DNA from: Olavius sp. associated proteobacterium Delta 1
GTDB lineage: Bacteria; Desulfobacterota; Desulfobacteria; Desulfobacterales; JAFDCJ01
DNA: 59,177 nucleotides
Direction of reading: 5' to 3'
Assembly (NCBI GenBank): GCA_902749685.1
Contig: CACVKW010000697.1
Coordinates: 1 to 59,177, forward strand
Shown in pieces: positions 33,866 to 43,113 of this stretch. Below the pieces are notes generated by a model. The model did not search any database and had not been told where the DNA came from. It saw only the letters and a program-made list of their open reading frames with translations. Position 1 is the first letter of the stretch. Each line of letters starts with the position of its first letter. Both the position numbers and the translations under genes were made by a program.

Positions 33866-34597
33866 CTATAAAGCACCGGGTATTTTCCGATTTAATTTAA
33901 TCCCGACTAGATCAATGGCAACATCATAGATCAAAACCTCAACTCCCCGCTTAACGGCCCGCCGCAATCCTTTGCCGTAGTCGGGATCAATCTGATCAGC
34001 CGGTTCGAAAACCCTGGCATCCATTCGCTGAATGAAATAGAACATAACGCTGCGGCAGCCGGATTTTACGAGCCTCTCGAGTTCATTGAGATGTTTGAGC
34101 CCTCTGGTGGTGACGGCATCCGGAAATTGGGCAAGACCGTCATGGACCAGGGTACAATTTTTAATTTCAACGTAGCAATGATCTTTTCGACCGTTGCTCA
34201 GGCGCAGATCGATGCGAGAATTGCTGCCGATTTTAACTTCGCGTTCAACCGTTTTATAACCAGCCAGCTCATGTATTAAACCCGCCTGGGCGGATTGGAA
34301 AACCAATCGATTCGGTACCAGGGTATTCACCCCAACCAGCGAAGTCGGCATTTCAATGATTTCCCAGGTGTATTTTAACTTGCGCTTCGGGTTGTCATGC
34401 AGAGATAAATATACCGGTTGTCCCGAATCGGAGCAGCCCGCCATGCTTCCGGTGTTCGGACAATGGGCCGTGACGATCTGACCATCATCCAATTTGATGT
34501 CTGCCAGAAACCGCTTGTAGCGCTTTATCAAAATCCCCCGAACAAGCGTCGGCCATTTCAGCAACCCCTTCTGATCGGTATGTTTCTTTTCACGCAT
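33866..34597 (-). CDS. sfsA: SfsA-family DNA/RNA-binding nuclease-like protein
   Basis: 243 aa. Family blocks are visible: RGILIKRYKRFLADIKLDDG, AHCPNTGSMAGCSDSG, SRIDLRLSNG, the catalytic-like CYVEIKNCTL, and FPDAVTTRGLKHLNEL with the C-terminal PADQIDPDYG. SfsA was named for sugar fermentation stimulation in E. coli; it binds DNA and has a restriction-endonuclease-like fold. The cellular role is still unclear. The gene stands alone, with the palindromic CACGAATT element 45 nt upstream of its start. Length is typical. Confidence 0.93.
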   Translation of the reverse strand: MREKKHTDQKGLLKWPTLVRGILIKRYKRFLADIKLDDGQIVTAHCPNTGSMAGCSDSGQPVYLSLHDNPKRKLKYTWEIIEMPTSLVGVNTLVPNRLVFQSAQAGLIHELAGYKTVEREVKIGSNSRIDLRLSNGRKDHCYVEIKNCTLVHDGLAQFPDAVTTRGLKHLNELERLVKSGCRSVMFYFIQRMDARVFEPADQIDPDYGKGLRRAVKRGVEVLIYDVAIDLVGIKLNRKIPGAL

Positions 34598-34641
34598 CGA
34601 GAAATAAAAAATCGAGGTATCAATTTAGGTTTTTTCAAGGG

Positions 34642-34744
34642 GCCACGAATTAACATCAATTTTCACGAAAATATTTTTCCCATTATAAATTCCTCAGCTT
34701 TTGACCATTGAAATAATTCGTGGTCATTCGTGTTAATTCGTGGC
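34642..34744. repeat. Palindromic intergenic element, CACGAATT family, copy 2
   Basis: Left arm 34642-34669 starts GCCACGAATTAAC. Right arm 34715-34744 consists of ATTCGTG units about every 10 nt and ends GTGGC. The loop is about 45 nt and AT-rich. Same layout as at 5847-5945. It separates sfsA from mobB, and another heptamer-like run (CGCATTC, CGACTTC, CGAATTC) follows at 34800-34821. Confidence 0.85.
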
Positions 34745-34830
34745 CAACTAGTTTATCACTTGGTCAAATCCCGAATTCGCATCCTTCTTTCCTTATGTCC
34801 GCATTCCGACTTCCGAATTCAATCAGCCTC

Positions 34831-35322
34831 TCAATTCGATTTTAAATACTTTTCTTCTATAAAATCTGCCAGATTGTCTATATCCTCCAGGCCAAATACG
34901 GGCTGCTCTATTTCAAGATCGGCATCCGTAACAACAGCAACCAGATGGCCGTCTTCCTTGAGAAGCGCATCGCCGTGCCTGGCTGCCCGAACCACCTCAA
35001 TTTTGGGTTTGCGAGCGCCTTTATACCCTTCGGCAATCACCAGATCCTGATCGTCAAAATAGTCCAGCAGGCTTTCCAGGGTTCCCTGATGATCATTTTT
35101 AACCATCGCAATTTTTCCCGGGGATGCGATAATAACCGCTTCAGCGCCGGCATCTTTGTGGCGCCAGCTATCCTTGCCGGATTTATCAAAATCAAAAATA
35201 TGGTGTGAGTGTTTGATGGTCCCGATCCTGTAGCCTTTATTTTTGAGCACTGGAATCAATTTTTCAATCAGTGTGGTTTTACCGGATTGTGATCGACCGA
35301 CAATGCAAATAACCTGCGGCAT
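34831..35322 (-). CDS. mobB: Molybdopterin-guanine dinucleotide biosynthesis protein B
   Basis: 163 aa P-loop GTPase. Walker A is GRSQSGKTTL (residues 9-18), followed by the family motif GTIKHSHHIFDFDKSGKDSW and the later LVIAEGYKGARKPKIEVVR. MobB assists MobA in making molybdenum/tungsten guanine dinucleotide cofactor, needed by formate dehydrogenases and related enzymes of anaerobes. The ATG is preceded by GGGAGATC. No other molybdopterin gene is in the window. It is a single gene; the following 380 nt contain no ORF. Confidence 0.93.
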   Translation of the reverse strand: MPQVICIVGRSQSGKTTLIEKLIPVLKNKGYRIGTIKHSHHIFDFDKSGKDSWRHKDAGAEAVIIASPGKIAMVKNDHQGTLESLLDYFDDQDLVIAEGYKGARKPKIEVVRAARHGDALLKEDGHLVAVVTDADLEIEQPVFGLEDIDNLADFIEEKYLKSN

Positions 35323-35702
35323 ATTGATCTCCCTGCCTATAAGGATTCTCCATTCAGACCAAAGATGGATTGTAGTTCAAAAAGTGGATAAATTAATGTA
35401 AGGACGAAAACTATGTTGCAAAAGACATATTGTCAAGAATAACCCTGACCCGCCACTAAGCTCCCGTCATTTAACAAGGGAATTGACTGATATTACCCAA
35501 ATTGCCTGTTTGATAATGATGATGACAATTTCAAATCAAATCCCAAAAAAATTTCAACGGCCCTTGCGCCCCCGGTGAACCAAAATATGGTTTCTATTGA
35601 TAACCAGGTTTTAATGATTAAAATTCTAATTACTTTGGCGGTCAATTCCGGCCTCTGGACCTTGAACCGTAAACGGCTATACCTTTTCCGACATATGAAT
35701 TC
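35323..35702. other. Intergenic region upstream of ABC-2 exporter
   Basis: 380 nt between divergent mobB and the exporter ATPase. No ORF, repeat tract or clear promoter was recognised. The last 20 nt before the ATG lack a convincing Shine-Dalgarno. Confidence 0.4.
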
Positions 35703-36587
35703 ATGACTGCATTGCTTGAAATCAAAAATCTGGTCAAAAAATACAAAGATGTTGTTGCAGTTGACGATATCAGCTTTGCCATTGATCAGGGGATCTGTTT
35801 CGGATTGCTGGGGCCCAACGGTGCCGGCAAAACCACCACCATCGAGGTAATTGAAGATGTGATCAAGCCCACCTCAGGCGAAATTTTCTACAAAGGCAAG
35901 TCGCGTTCGGGTTCCTTCAAAGATGAGGTCGGCATCCAGTTTCAAAGCACCGCCCTTTTATCGTTATTGACCGTGCGCGAAACCCTTGAGACCTTTCAGA
36001 ACCTGTATCAGAAAAAGGCCGCCATCGATGATTTAGTGCAAATGTGCTATCTGGCAGAATTTCAAAATCAATACAATGACAAAATCTCCGGTGGTCAGCG
36101 TCAACGCTTTTTGCTAGCCCTGGCGCTGATCAACCGGCCCGAATTATTGATTCTGGATGAACCGTCGACCGGTCTGGATCCCCAGGCGCGACGAAACCTG
36201 TGGAATCTTGTTCAGCAAATCAAAAAAGAAGGCAAAACCATCATTCTGACCACTCATTACATGGAAGAGGCGCAACATCTTTGCGATGAAATTGCCATCA
36301 TGGACTACGGTAAAATTATTGCTCGCGGCAGCCCGGCAGCGTTGATCAGAAACCACAGCCCGGAAATGACCGTCATTCTCCCCAAATATCAATTCCTGCT
36401 AAAACCGAATCGATTGTCTCTGCCCATCAGGGAAGTAAATGACGCCATCGAGTTAAAAACCAATGATGTTAACGCGTGCCTCAATTCGCTGATGACACAT
36501 GGGATCAACCTGTCGGATCTCACGATCAGGTCTCCCAATTTGGAAACGGTGTTTTTAAATTTGACCGGACGGCAATTGCGAGATTAA
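35703..36587 (+). CDS. ABC-2 type exporter, ATP-binding protein
   Basis: 294 aa ATPase of a drug/lipid/polysaccharide-type exporter. Walker A is GPNGAGKTTT, the signature is ISGGQRQRFLLALAL and Walker B is LLILDEPSTGLDPQARR, followed by the H-loop TTHYMEEAQHLCDEIAIMD. The C-terminal 70 residues are the accessory domain usual in CcmA/DrrA-like ATPases. The permease gene starts 2 nt after its stop. Substrate unknown. The start ATG has a poor ribosome-binding site; no better one is in frame nearby. Confidence 0.92.
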   Translation: MTALLEIKNLVKKYKDVVAVDDISFAIDQGICFGLLGPNGAGKTTTIEVIEDVIKPTSGEIFYKGKSRSGSFKDEVGIQFQSTALLSLLTVRETLETFQNLYQKKAAIDDLVQMCYLAEFQNQYNDKISGGQRQRFLLALALINRPELLILDEPSTGLDPQARRNLWNLVQQIKKEGKTIILTTHYMEEAQHLCDEIAIMDYGKIIARGSPAALIRNHSPEMTVILPKYQFLLKPNRLSLPIREVNDAIELKTNDVNACLNSLMTHGINLSDLTIRSPNLETVFLNLTGRQLRD

Positions 36588-36589
36588 GG

Positions 36590-37639
36590 ATGAATTTCAA
36601 AAGATTTTGGACGCTGCTCAAAGCCAGAAATCGCGAGTTTTTCAGGGACCGGGCGGCTTTTGGCTGGAATTTTCTGTTTCCGTTTTTAATTGTCGCCGGA
36701 TTCGGCGTTATTTTCGGCGGCCAATCATACACCGAGTATAAAATCGGTCTTTTCCCGCATCCGGAATCCCAAGTGCGACTCGATCAGATTGAGCTACCTG
36801 ACACCTTCCGCAATATGCGCTACCTCAAATTTATCGGCTTTCCGACCGAGGCCAACGGGTTGGATAAACTGAAGCATCATAAAATCGATTTTTTGCTGAA
36901 AAGCGGCCGGCCGCCCTATAAATATTATGTCAGCGACGAATCGCCCAAGGGCTATGTTCTGGAGCAAATGTTTATGGCCAGTCTGGTGCCGCCGGAAACC
37001 AGGATGCCGGCTGAAAAAAAAGAAATTAAGACCAGCGCCATTCGCTATATTGACTGGCTGTTTCCGGGGATCCTGGCCATGAATATGATGTTCAGCGCTT
37101 TGTGGGGGGTCGGCTATGTGGTCGTACGGTATCGTAAAAACGGGGTATTGAAGCGGTTAAAGGTGACGCCGTTGACCGCCTTTGAATATTTATCGGCCCA
37201 GGCGTTATCGCGTATATTCTTGCTGATGTTCACACTGACCGTTGTGTGGACAGGATGCGATTTGATCTTCTCATTTACGGTATTGGGATCTTATATTGAT
37301 CTGTTTCTGGTCTTTGGTTTGGGCAGCCTGAGTCTTACGGCGCTGGGGTTGGTGCTGGCCTCCAGGGGGACCAGTGAAGAGTTTACAACCGGTATCCTAA
37401 ACTTCATTTCCTGGCCCATGATGTTTTTGTCCGAAGTCTGGTTCTCGCTGGAAGGTGCGCCCCAGTGGGTTAAAAGCGCCGCCCAAATATTTCCCCTCAC
37501 CCATCTTCTAAAAGCCGCACGCAAAATCATGCATGATGGTGCCGGGTTAGCGGATATCAGCCTGGAAATCATTATCCTCTCCCTGATGACATTCGCATTT
37601 CTTACCATCGGCGCATCAATGTTTTCCTGGAATAAATAA
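36590..37639 (+). CDS. ABC-2 type exporter, permease
   Basis: 349 aa from ATG 36590, two nt after the ATPase stop; the frame is open further upstream within the ATPase gene but without support. The first membrane helix (FLFPFLIVAGFGVIFGG) is followed by a periplasmic loop of about 140 residues. The ABC-2 permease core of five helices then follows, including the family motif WLFPGILAMNMMFSALWGVG and the re-entrant FISWPMMFLSEVWFSLEGAP. It pairs with the preceding ATPase as a half-transporter dimer. It converges with the next gene, leaving only 11 nt between stops. Confidence 0.9.
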   Translation: MNFKRFWTLLKARNREFFRDRAAFGWNFLFPFLIVAGFGVIFGGQSYTEYKIGLFPHPESQVRLDQIELPDTFRNMRYLKFIGFPTEANGLDKLKHHKIDFLLKSGRPPYKYYVSDESPKGYVLEQMFMASLVPPETRMPAEKKEIKTSAIRYIDWLFPGILAMNMMFSALWGVGYVVVRYRKNGVLKRLKVTPLTAFEYLSAQALSRIFLLMFTLTVVWTGCDLIFSFTVLGSYIDLFLVFGLGSLSLTALGLVLASRGTSEEFTTGILNFISWPMMFLSEVWFSLEGAPQWVKSAAQIFPLTHLLKAARKIMHDGAGLADISLEIIILSLMTFAFLTIGASMFSWNK

Positions 37640-37650
37640 ATATGCAAGTC

Positions 37651-38553
37651 CTAAACGGTTGCCTGGCAAGTTTTTACGGTTTTATCTTTGGGGATAAATT
37701 CCTTGGTAAAATGGCTGGAGTGAATGACGGCACCGATTTTTAAATAAAGAAAAATAGGAATCAGGGCCAGGTGCACGGATTCAAGAGGCATCTGATCGTG
37801 TATTCCAATAAATAAATAGGCCATTAATACAGCCAGACCGATTTCCAGCAGGGCATCCAAAACTCCAAGCAAATATTGCCGGATATAAAAATAGCCTCCG
37901 CCAGGAATGAGGATTGCACTGAGGGCGGCGACAAGTTTGCTTTTAAATTGGAGCTGGCATTTTCCGCATTTATTCTTCCCCTCTGCGAGTCTGTGCGTGC
38001 AGCGCGGGCAAAGGTGAATTCGGGCGGACAGCTGCCCTTTCGTGCCGGAAAGTGGTATCTTTTTCTTGAGTAAGGACCTGATTTTTCTTCTTTCGGTACC
38101 GGCAATAGCGCTAAATTTCTCGATTCTTTTATTACCGGCCCGCTCATACCGAACAATAAGGCTTCCCCCCTTGAGTTCGACGGATTGACATCCGGCATAG
38201 GCCACCTGGGCAATCGAATTATTATAATTATAGTTGGCGGTCGCCGGGATATGGAAAATGCGATAATTCGTGAAAACAAATATAGATCGGTTAAGATAAA
38301 CAAAAACAAAACCGGTAAGATATTGCGCCAGGGAATGAAGCGGTGAATAACCGGTGGTTATGACTAACACGTGCTCGCCTTGTTTTAAAAAGGGCTTTAA
38401 AAAAGAAATTTTGACAATTAATTTCCGCTGTCGCTTTTCAACTCGCTTTTTGTAAATATCTTTATGGTTGGAGAACAGAACCTCGCGATCGACCGGGAGT
38501 CCGAATATTTTGGGACTCAGGAAACCGACAGGTTCAAAAGCTGCTTCTGCCAT
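37651..38553 (-). CDS. Membrane protein with PH-like domain and zinc ribbon
   Basis: 300 aa, no established family recognised. Residues about 40-150 contain two hydrophobic strands and a bPH-like pattern (RSIFVFTNYRIFHIPA). A four-cysteine zinc ribbon follows (CPRC, then CGKC after 12 residues; about 180-200). The C-terminal 90 residues hold three hydrophobic helices (LVAALSAILIPGGGYFYI onward) with a Gly-rich turn typical of TM2-like domains. A lipid- or protein-sensing membrane role is possible but not shown. Function unknown. It converges with the ABC-2 permease. Confidence 0.7.
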   Translation of the reverse strand: MAEAAFEPVGFLSPKIFGLPVDREVLFSNHKDIYKKRVEKRQRKLIVKISFLKPFLKQGEHVLVITTGYSPLHSLAQYLTGFVFVYLNRSIFVFTNYRIFHIPATANYNYNNSIAQVAYAGCQSVELKGGSLIVRYERAGNKRIEKFSAIAGTERRKIRSLLKKKIPLSGTKGQLSARIHLCPRCTHRLAEGKNKCGKCQLQFKSKLVAALSAILIPGGGYFYIRQYLLGVLDALLEIGLAVLMAYLFIGIHDQMPLESVHLALIPIFLYLKIGAVIHSSHFTKEFIPKDKTVKTCQATV

Positions 38554-38736
38554 CTAAAAGTTCCTTTCAATAATGCGCTGTTTCCATCGATGGTATTAAA
38601 GGCGCCGATTCGGACAAAAAACATGAATTCTGCTAGAATCTCGATATATTATCATCGGTATGACAGGGATAATTCTTGAGTAAAATTTTTGACGGGTGGC
38701 AAATGAAGGCAACGGCAATGGATGGGCTTGGATACT

Positions 38737-39732
38737 TTATTTATCAGCAACCAGAAGACCGGAGTCATTGGGGGAATTTAACGGAATCCGGCGGATATTT
38801 TTCACTCCGGCTGCCAGCAGCATATCGGTAAGCTGCTGTTCGGAATACGATTGGCCTGAATCTGTGCCCAACAGCATATTCAAGGAAAACAAAGCCGGGA
38901 AAAGGGGGCCGTCCATGTTGTTATTTAAGATAAATTCGTGAATAATAATAGAACCTTGTGGATCTAACGCATCGACTGCTTTTTGTATTATCATACGGCA
39001 TTCTTCAGGCCCTTCCCCATGCAAAATATGCGACAACCAGGCCACGTCGTAACGCCCTTCAACGGGATCTGTTAGATAATTTCCGTCTATAAAATTGATC
39101 CTATCGGCTAGATTAAACTGTTTGATGATTTTTTCAGCAAACGGTCGAGTGGTCGGCAAATCATACACCTCAGCACGCAGGCCGGGGTTGTTCAGGCAGA
39201 AATGGATGGCATAGGTTCCGGGACCACCTCCCAGATCAAGGAGATGTTTTCGCGTTGAAAGGTCGATCTGGGGCACCAATTTGGGTGCCAGTCCCATGGC
39301 CATGTTGAACATCCCCAGCAAAAAGCTTTCACGCCATTCTTCTTTACTAAAAGAAGATCGGCTGCGGACGGGCATGCCGGACTGCACCGCCTGATCCAAC
39401 TTCGACCAGGACTCCACCAGGTGGTGATGGTGCATAATTATATGACCGATATATTGGGCAGAATTTTTTGAAAGAAAATTTTGACCGGAAGGAGTGTTGG
39501 CGTATATCCCATCAACCTTTACCAGCAGCTCCATGGCGGCCAGGGCATCCAGCAGCCGTTCTACACCTCGCTGAGGAGCATTTAGCTGCCGGCTGATCTC
39601 AGTTCCGGCAAGCTGCCCGTCACCGATGGCGCTAAACAGATCCAGTTTAACAGCTGCATGCAGCACCGCTGTCTTCCAGTAAAAACCGGATATCTCAAGC
39701 AAATCACCCGGGTTCCATTGTCGTGAGGTCAT
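38737..39732 (-). CDS. SAM-dependent O-methyltransferase (family 2-like)
   Basis: 331 aa. An N-terminal dimerisation/winged-helix domain (LFSAIGDGQLAGTEISRQLN) is followed by the Rossmann methyltransferase domain with the SAM motif LLDLGGGPGTYAIHF (near residue 166), the Asp-bearing AEVYDLPTTR and the catalytic region VAWLSHILHGEGPEECR. The active His is in the family-typical SHILH. Substrate unknown: plant-type small phenols, or tetrapyrrole and natural-product substrates in bacteria. It lies three nt downstream of a secreted protein gene; the pair probably forms an operon. Confidence 0.85.
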   Translation of the reverse strand: MTSRQWNPGDLLEISGFYWKTAVLHAAVKLDLFSAIGDGQLAGTEISRQLNAPQRGVERLLDALAAMELLVKVDGIYANTPSGQNFLSKNSAQYIGHIIMHHHHLVESWSKLDQAVQSGMPVRSRSSFSKEEWRESFLLGMFNMAMGLAPKLVPQIDLSTRKHLLDLGGGPGTYAIHFCLNNPGLRAEVYDLPTTRPFAEKIIKQFNLADRINFIDGNYLTDPVEGRYDVAWLSHILHGEGPEECRMIIQKAVDALDPQGSIIIHEFILNNNMDGPLFPALFSLNMLLGTDSGQSYSEQQLTDMLLAAGVKNIRRIPLNSPNDSGLLVADK

Positions 39733-39735
39733 CGC

Positions 39736-40230
39736 CTACTCTTCACTCATTTCTTTGGCAAGCTGTTGCGATGTCATGGTCCAAAAAGGAGTGCCATCTT
39801 TCGTCAAACGAACTTTTAGGATGTCAGTATCAGGATCCTTTTTTACTTTTGAGGCCATGAAAATGTCTTTGCCGTTGACCTCGGCCCAGACGCCTTTTAC
39901 CTTGATGCGCTCATTTTTCTTTAATCGAATTTCACTGGGTTTACGGTACCAGGTCGGACAGAGGTGTATTTCATGTATATAGGCCCCCTCTCTTACATCC
40001 AGAGCCGTTGCCGGCGACATCCCGGGCATCGGTACGACTTCCTTGACACGAACAACATAGGCCCTGATCTTTTCAAATTCGCGAACATCATAGAGCTTGT
40101 TATATGGATCATCGATTCCCCAACCTTGCATGTCGCGTTGCTCCTCAGCCTGGAGCCAACTAATCCCAATAACCAAAGAAAGTGAAATCATCAATATTAA
40201 TTTTCCGATTTGTATAGACGAAGATTGCAT
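39736..40230 (-). CDS. Secreted protein of unknown function
   Basis: 164 aa with an N-terminal Sec signal (LILMISLSLVIGISWLQA, cleavage near AEE at residue 29). The mature part is basic and beta-rich. Visible motifs are EKIRAYVVRVKEVVPMPGM, the Cys-containing HEIHLCPTWYRKPSE and VKGVWAEVNGKDIFMASKVK, an arrangement that suggests an OB-fold-like barrel. AGGAGGTAA precedes the ATG. It is immediately upstream of the methyltransferase gene. No family recognised; the sequence suggests a small periplasmic binding or accessory protein. Confidence 0.75.
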   Translation of the reverse strand: MQSSSIQIGKLILMISLSLVIGISWLQAEEQRDMQGWGIDDPYNKLYDVREFEKIRAYVVRVKEVVPMPGMSPATALDVREGAYIHEIHLCPTWYRKPSEIRLKKNERIKVKGVWAEVNGKDIFMASKVKKDPDTDILKVRLTKDGTPFWTMTSQQLAKEMSEE

Positions 40231-40413
40231 GTTTACCTCCTATGGAATCGATTCAACTAATTTTACAATCGAATTTCGTGTTGTTTTTATTTCCATATAT
40301 TATATCTATTGATTCGGTATTTGCAACTAAGAAAAATGGCGTCAGGGTTAAGACGTATTGGTATCGGGTTTTGTTTACAATAGGATTTTGATACCTGATT
40401 TTTTCAGGACGGA

Positions 40414-41556
40414 TTAATTAGAATAAAGCAACTCCCCTTCGCCATATACTGCGACCGGGTAATTTGTCAGATCAAACGGATCGCCGCTCCAGCAAATGAA
40501 TGAGGCCCACTTTCCTTTGGTAAGGGTGCCGAGCTGTTTATCAATTCCCAGTATCCTGGCATTTTGGCGGGAAACCAGCTCGATGGCCTGTTGTTTGGAC
40601 ATACCCGCTCTCACAAACCAGCGGGTTTGCAAAAATAACTGGCGGGCGAGGGTAACCGGATGGTCGGTCATTAAACCGAATTGTACCCGGGAAGATATCA
40701 AATGGCGGATATTGCGCCAATCTTCATGTTTTAATTCAACTTTGTAGGCGAAGCAGTCGACCGGACCGTAAACGACGGGTATCTTTCGCTTTTTCAATTC
40801 CTGAAATATTTCAGCCTGGTGAACGTCCATGGCATGTTCGACGGTCAGTTTAATTTTAAAATTATCCACCAGCCGCAGCAGGGCTGCAATGTCATCGATC
40901 TTATGGACATGGGCCCGCAGACGGACTTTGCCGTTCAGCAAATCCAGCAACACTTTGTCTTCGGCGGTAAACGTGATATCCTCTTTTTTGCTGCCTCTGG
41001 CCTTGCGGTACTGTTGGTCTTTCCGGCGCACTTCAGACAGCCTGCCGCGCAGAATGGCCATTGCCCCCATGCGGGTAGTGGGGCGTTGGCCTTTCCAGCT
41101 GTGAGTGGACATGGGATTATAACCAAAGGCCGCTTTTAGACCGGCTCGAGTAATGAGCGCAGCCGTACTGTCTTTGGCATAGTTGCGAATTACGGCTGAC
41201 TGCCCCCCAACGATATTGCCGCTGCCCGGTACCACACATGAATACAGCACGCCGGATTCGACTGCATCCCTGAAAGCTTTATCATCCATTTGAACCGAAT
41301 CCAGGGCATCCGAAAGGGCCAGAATCGAATCAAGCTGATCGTTTGCTTCACCCTCACGGCTCGGTTCACCGGAACGTTCCATACCGATGTGGCTGTGGGG
41401 ATCGATAAACGCCGGGGTCAATACGTTAACTTTGCCAAGTAACTGACTTTGGGCGGTTTTTGATATGCCGGTAATTTTTTGGCCGTTAAAAACAAGATAG
41501 GCGTGGGAGACAATTGATTTTCCGGTGTAAATAGTTTCGGCAAAAATACACTTCAT
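40414..41556 (-). CDS. Amidohydrolase (imidazolonepropionase-like)
   Basis: 380 aa metal-dependent hydrolase. The first metal motif is FIDPHSHIGMERSG (His-x-His). Later ligands are the His of LRAHVHKIDD, the His of KLTVEHAMDVHQ and the Asp of FGLMTDHPVTL. The C-terminal GIDKQLGTLTKGKWASFICW is the standard closing beta-sandwich of the superfamily. The start is close to a GAGGTTTC ribosome-binding site. It hydrolyses a C-N bond, probably of a cyclic or dipeptide-type substrate; the specific substrate cannot be told. No obvious partner genes are adjacent. Confidence 0.85.
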   Translation of the reverse strand: MKCIFAETIYTGKSIVSHAYLVFNGQKITGISKTAQSQLLGKVNVLTPAFIDPHSHIGMERSGEPSREGEANDQLDSILALSDALDSVQMDDKAFRDAVESGVLYSCVVPGSGNIVGGQSAVIRNYAKDSTAALITRAGLKAAFGYNPMSTHSWKGQRPTTRMGAMAILRGRLSEVRRKDQQYRKARGSKKEDITFTAEDKVLLDLLNGKVRLRAHVHKIDDIAALLRLVDNFKIKLTVEHAMDVHQAEIFQELKKRKIPVVYGPVDCFAYKVELKHEDWRNIRHLISSRVQFGLMTDHPVTLARQLFLQTRWFVRAGMSKQQAIELVSRQNARILGIDKQLGTLTKGKWASFICWSGDPFDLTNYPVAVYGEGELLYSN

Positions 41557-41618
41557 TGAAACCTCCTTGTTACTGATGGAATATTTTCAATTGAATAAGA
41601 TACCCCGGTTCGGCTGAC

Positions 41619-41656
41619 TTCGACAGGCTCAGGCCCTGTCGAGGGGAGCTTGTCGA
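41619..41656. repeat. Short nested palindrome in intergenic gap
   Basis: TTCGACAGGCTC and GAGCTTGTCGA face each other, and an inner CGACAGG/CCTGTCG pair overlaps the first. This type of nested inverted repeat is common between genes in many bacterial genomes. It lies between the amidohydrolase start and the DUF2569 gene end. Confidence 0.6.
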
Positions 41657-41697
41657 TGGCTGAACGGTGATCTTTGGATCGTTGAACGCCAGCGCGT

Positions 41698-42195
41698 CTA
41701 TCTGGTGAAAGTCCTTTTGACACGCTGTGAAAATAGAAAATACGTAATCCAGATAGTGCTGGCAACCAGCGTTCGCACGAAATTGATGATTGGCCCCATG
41801 TTGGTCGGATCGGTCGTTGCAAGGATTGATTGGGTGAAATAGCAATCAAGGCCAACGAATATGAAATTGGAAGCTAAAAATATAATCGCCAATCTGGGTA
41901 CAAATTTACGCTGCTTAAAAAAGAAGACAACCACGCAAATTGATAAAATAAGAAAGCACCCATTGCCGACCAGTTCCGCGATCAATAACGGAGCCCAAAA
42001 TGGGTGATATGAAACTGAACCCGGTATTGTCAGTTGAGGCCAGCTCTCTGATGACCACGCCGGAATAATCTCGGTGTACAAAGAGACAGCGGCCTGCACC
42101 GGATACAGTGTCAGCCCGATTGCACATATGATTAACCAGCCACCGATTTTATCATAATTCTTTTTGCCGTCATTGATAATTTGTTTAGCAGTCAT
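41698..42195 (-). CDS. DUF2569 membrane protein
   Basis: 165 aa with four membrane helices: GGWLIICAIGLTLYPVQA at the start, then ELVGNGCFLILSICVVVF, FVPRLAIIFLASNFIFVG and the last (FVRTLVASTIWITYFLF). The G-G-W-L-x-L/I-C start and S-x-R-V-K-x-T-F end (SQRVKRTF) are the hallmarks of DUF2569 proteins. Function is unknown throughout the family. A start at 42195 is preceded by a moderate purine run. It is an isolated gene between an amidohydrolase and a lipoprotein. Confidence 0.85.
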   Translation of the reverse strand: MTAKQIINDGKKNYDKIGGWLIICAIGLTLYPVQAAVSLYTEIIPAWSSESWPQLTIPGSVSYHPFWAPLLIAELVGNGCFLILSICVVVFFFKQRKFVPRLAIIFLASNFIFVGLDCYFTQSILATTDPTNMGPIINFVRTLVASTIWITYFLFSQRVKRTFTR

Positions 42196-42357
42196 GAATT
42201 ATACAATACGACATAAGCTTTAAAAAGCTTCCATTTTGTGCCTATTTTCCGATGGGCATTAATTAATCCGCCCGGCCGATATCAAAACATTCTCATTAGT
42301 TTCAAACGACCCTTCTATTTTACCCAAACCCGGTTTTGCTATTTTAGGGCGGAGTAA

Positions 42358-43113
42358 TTAGAAGGTCATATACCGCTTTTCCCAGTAAATTAGGGCTTCA
42401 TATTCAAACAACGCATTTAAATGATGCATAAATGCATGCCGTCCCTCTTTCTGCCATAACTCCGTAATGGATTCGTTGACCTGTTGATAAAATGTTTCAA
42501 TTTCTGCAATCGATGCCGGCGGATCGTCTGCCAAATTTTCTGTAGCAACCTCTGAAATTAAATTCAGCCACATTTGACTCGCGCCCATAATATAATACGG
42601 CCAGGTTTTCTGGATCGATGACGGCCATTTTTTGTCACTGGTATCTTCGATATTGGGGCGGGTTATTGGGGATGGATCATCATAAACATCTTGATCGAGA
42701 ACACCTTCTGTTTTCAAGTAGGCAACTAACGGATCGGTTTGCAGCGCGTTGAAAATATGCTGGGCGGTCTGGGGTGAGGAATAGAAAATAAAACTAAATT
42801 GCCGGCCGGCGCCGTCGCGGGCAGCACGGCGATGAAAGCGCCACAGGCTGATATCCGGCTTATGTTGCTCCAATTTGGGCAAGATGACCTGATGTGCCAG
42901 ATATAAGTCCATGTACCAGATCGGCTTGGTGTCCGGAGGCCAGTGCATGCGAAAGCGAGCAAACCACCAGCCATTGCCTGAAGGCAACTCACGGGTTTTT
43001 AGCGGCTTGATCGCCTGCATTTGAACCCGGCCAAGATATGAGCATCCTGTAATAATAACCAAAAGTAGAAAAGCGCCCGTTACCCTTTTGGGGAAGTCGC
43101 TGATTTTTAACAC
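42358..43113 (-). CDS. Lipoprotein of unknown function
   Basis: 251 aa. A signal segment with lipobox LVIITGC (Cys near residue 24) indicates export and lipidation. The mature part is rich in Trp, Tyr and charged residues, with RMHWPPDTKPIWYMDLYLAH and IWYMDLYLAHQVILPKL; no known domain is recognised. The C-terminus (HHLNALFEYEALIYWEKRY) is helical. An RBS-like GGAG precedes the ATG. It is a single gene; its position gives no functional hint. Confidence 0.75.
   Translation of the reverse strand: MLKISDFPKRVTGAFLLLVIITGCSYLGRVQMQAIKPLKTRELPSGNGWWFARFRMHWPPDTKPIWYMDLYLAHQVILPKLEQHKPDISLWRFHRRAARDGAGRQFSFIFYSSPQTAQHIFNALQTDPLVAYLKTEGVLDQDVYDDPSPITRPNIEDTSDKKWPSSIQKTWPYYIMGASQMWLNLISEVATENLADDPPASIAEIETFYQQVNESITELWQKEGRHAFMHHLNALFEYEALIYWEKRYMTF

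Noticed and set aside
41553..41855. Two - strand frames between amidohydrolase and DUF2569 genes
   Set aside because: They overlap DUF2569 and cross a nested palindrome; composition is not protein-like.
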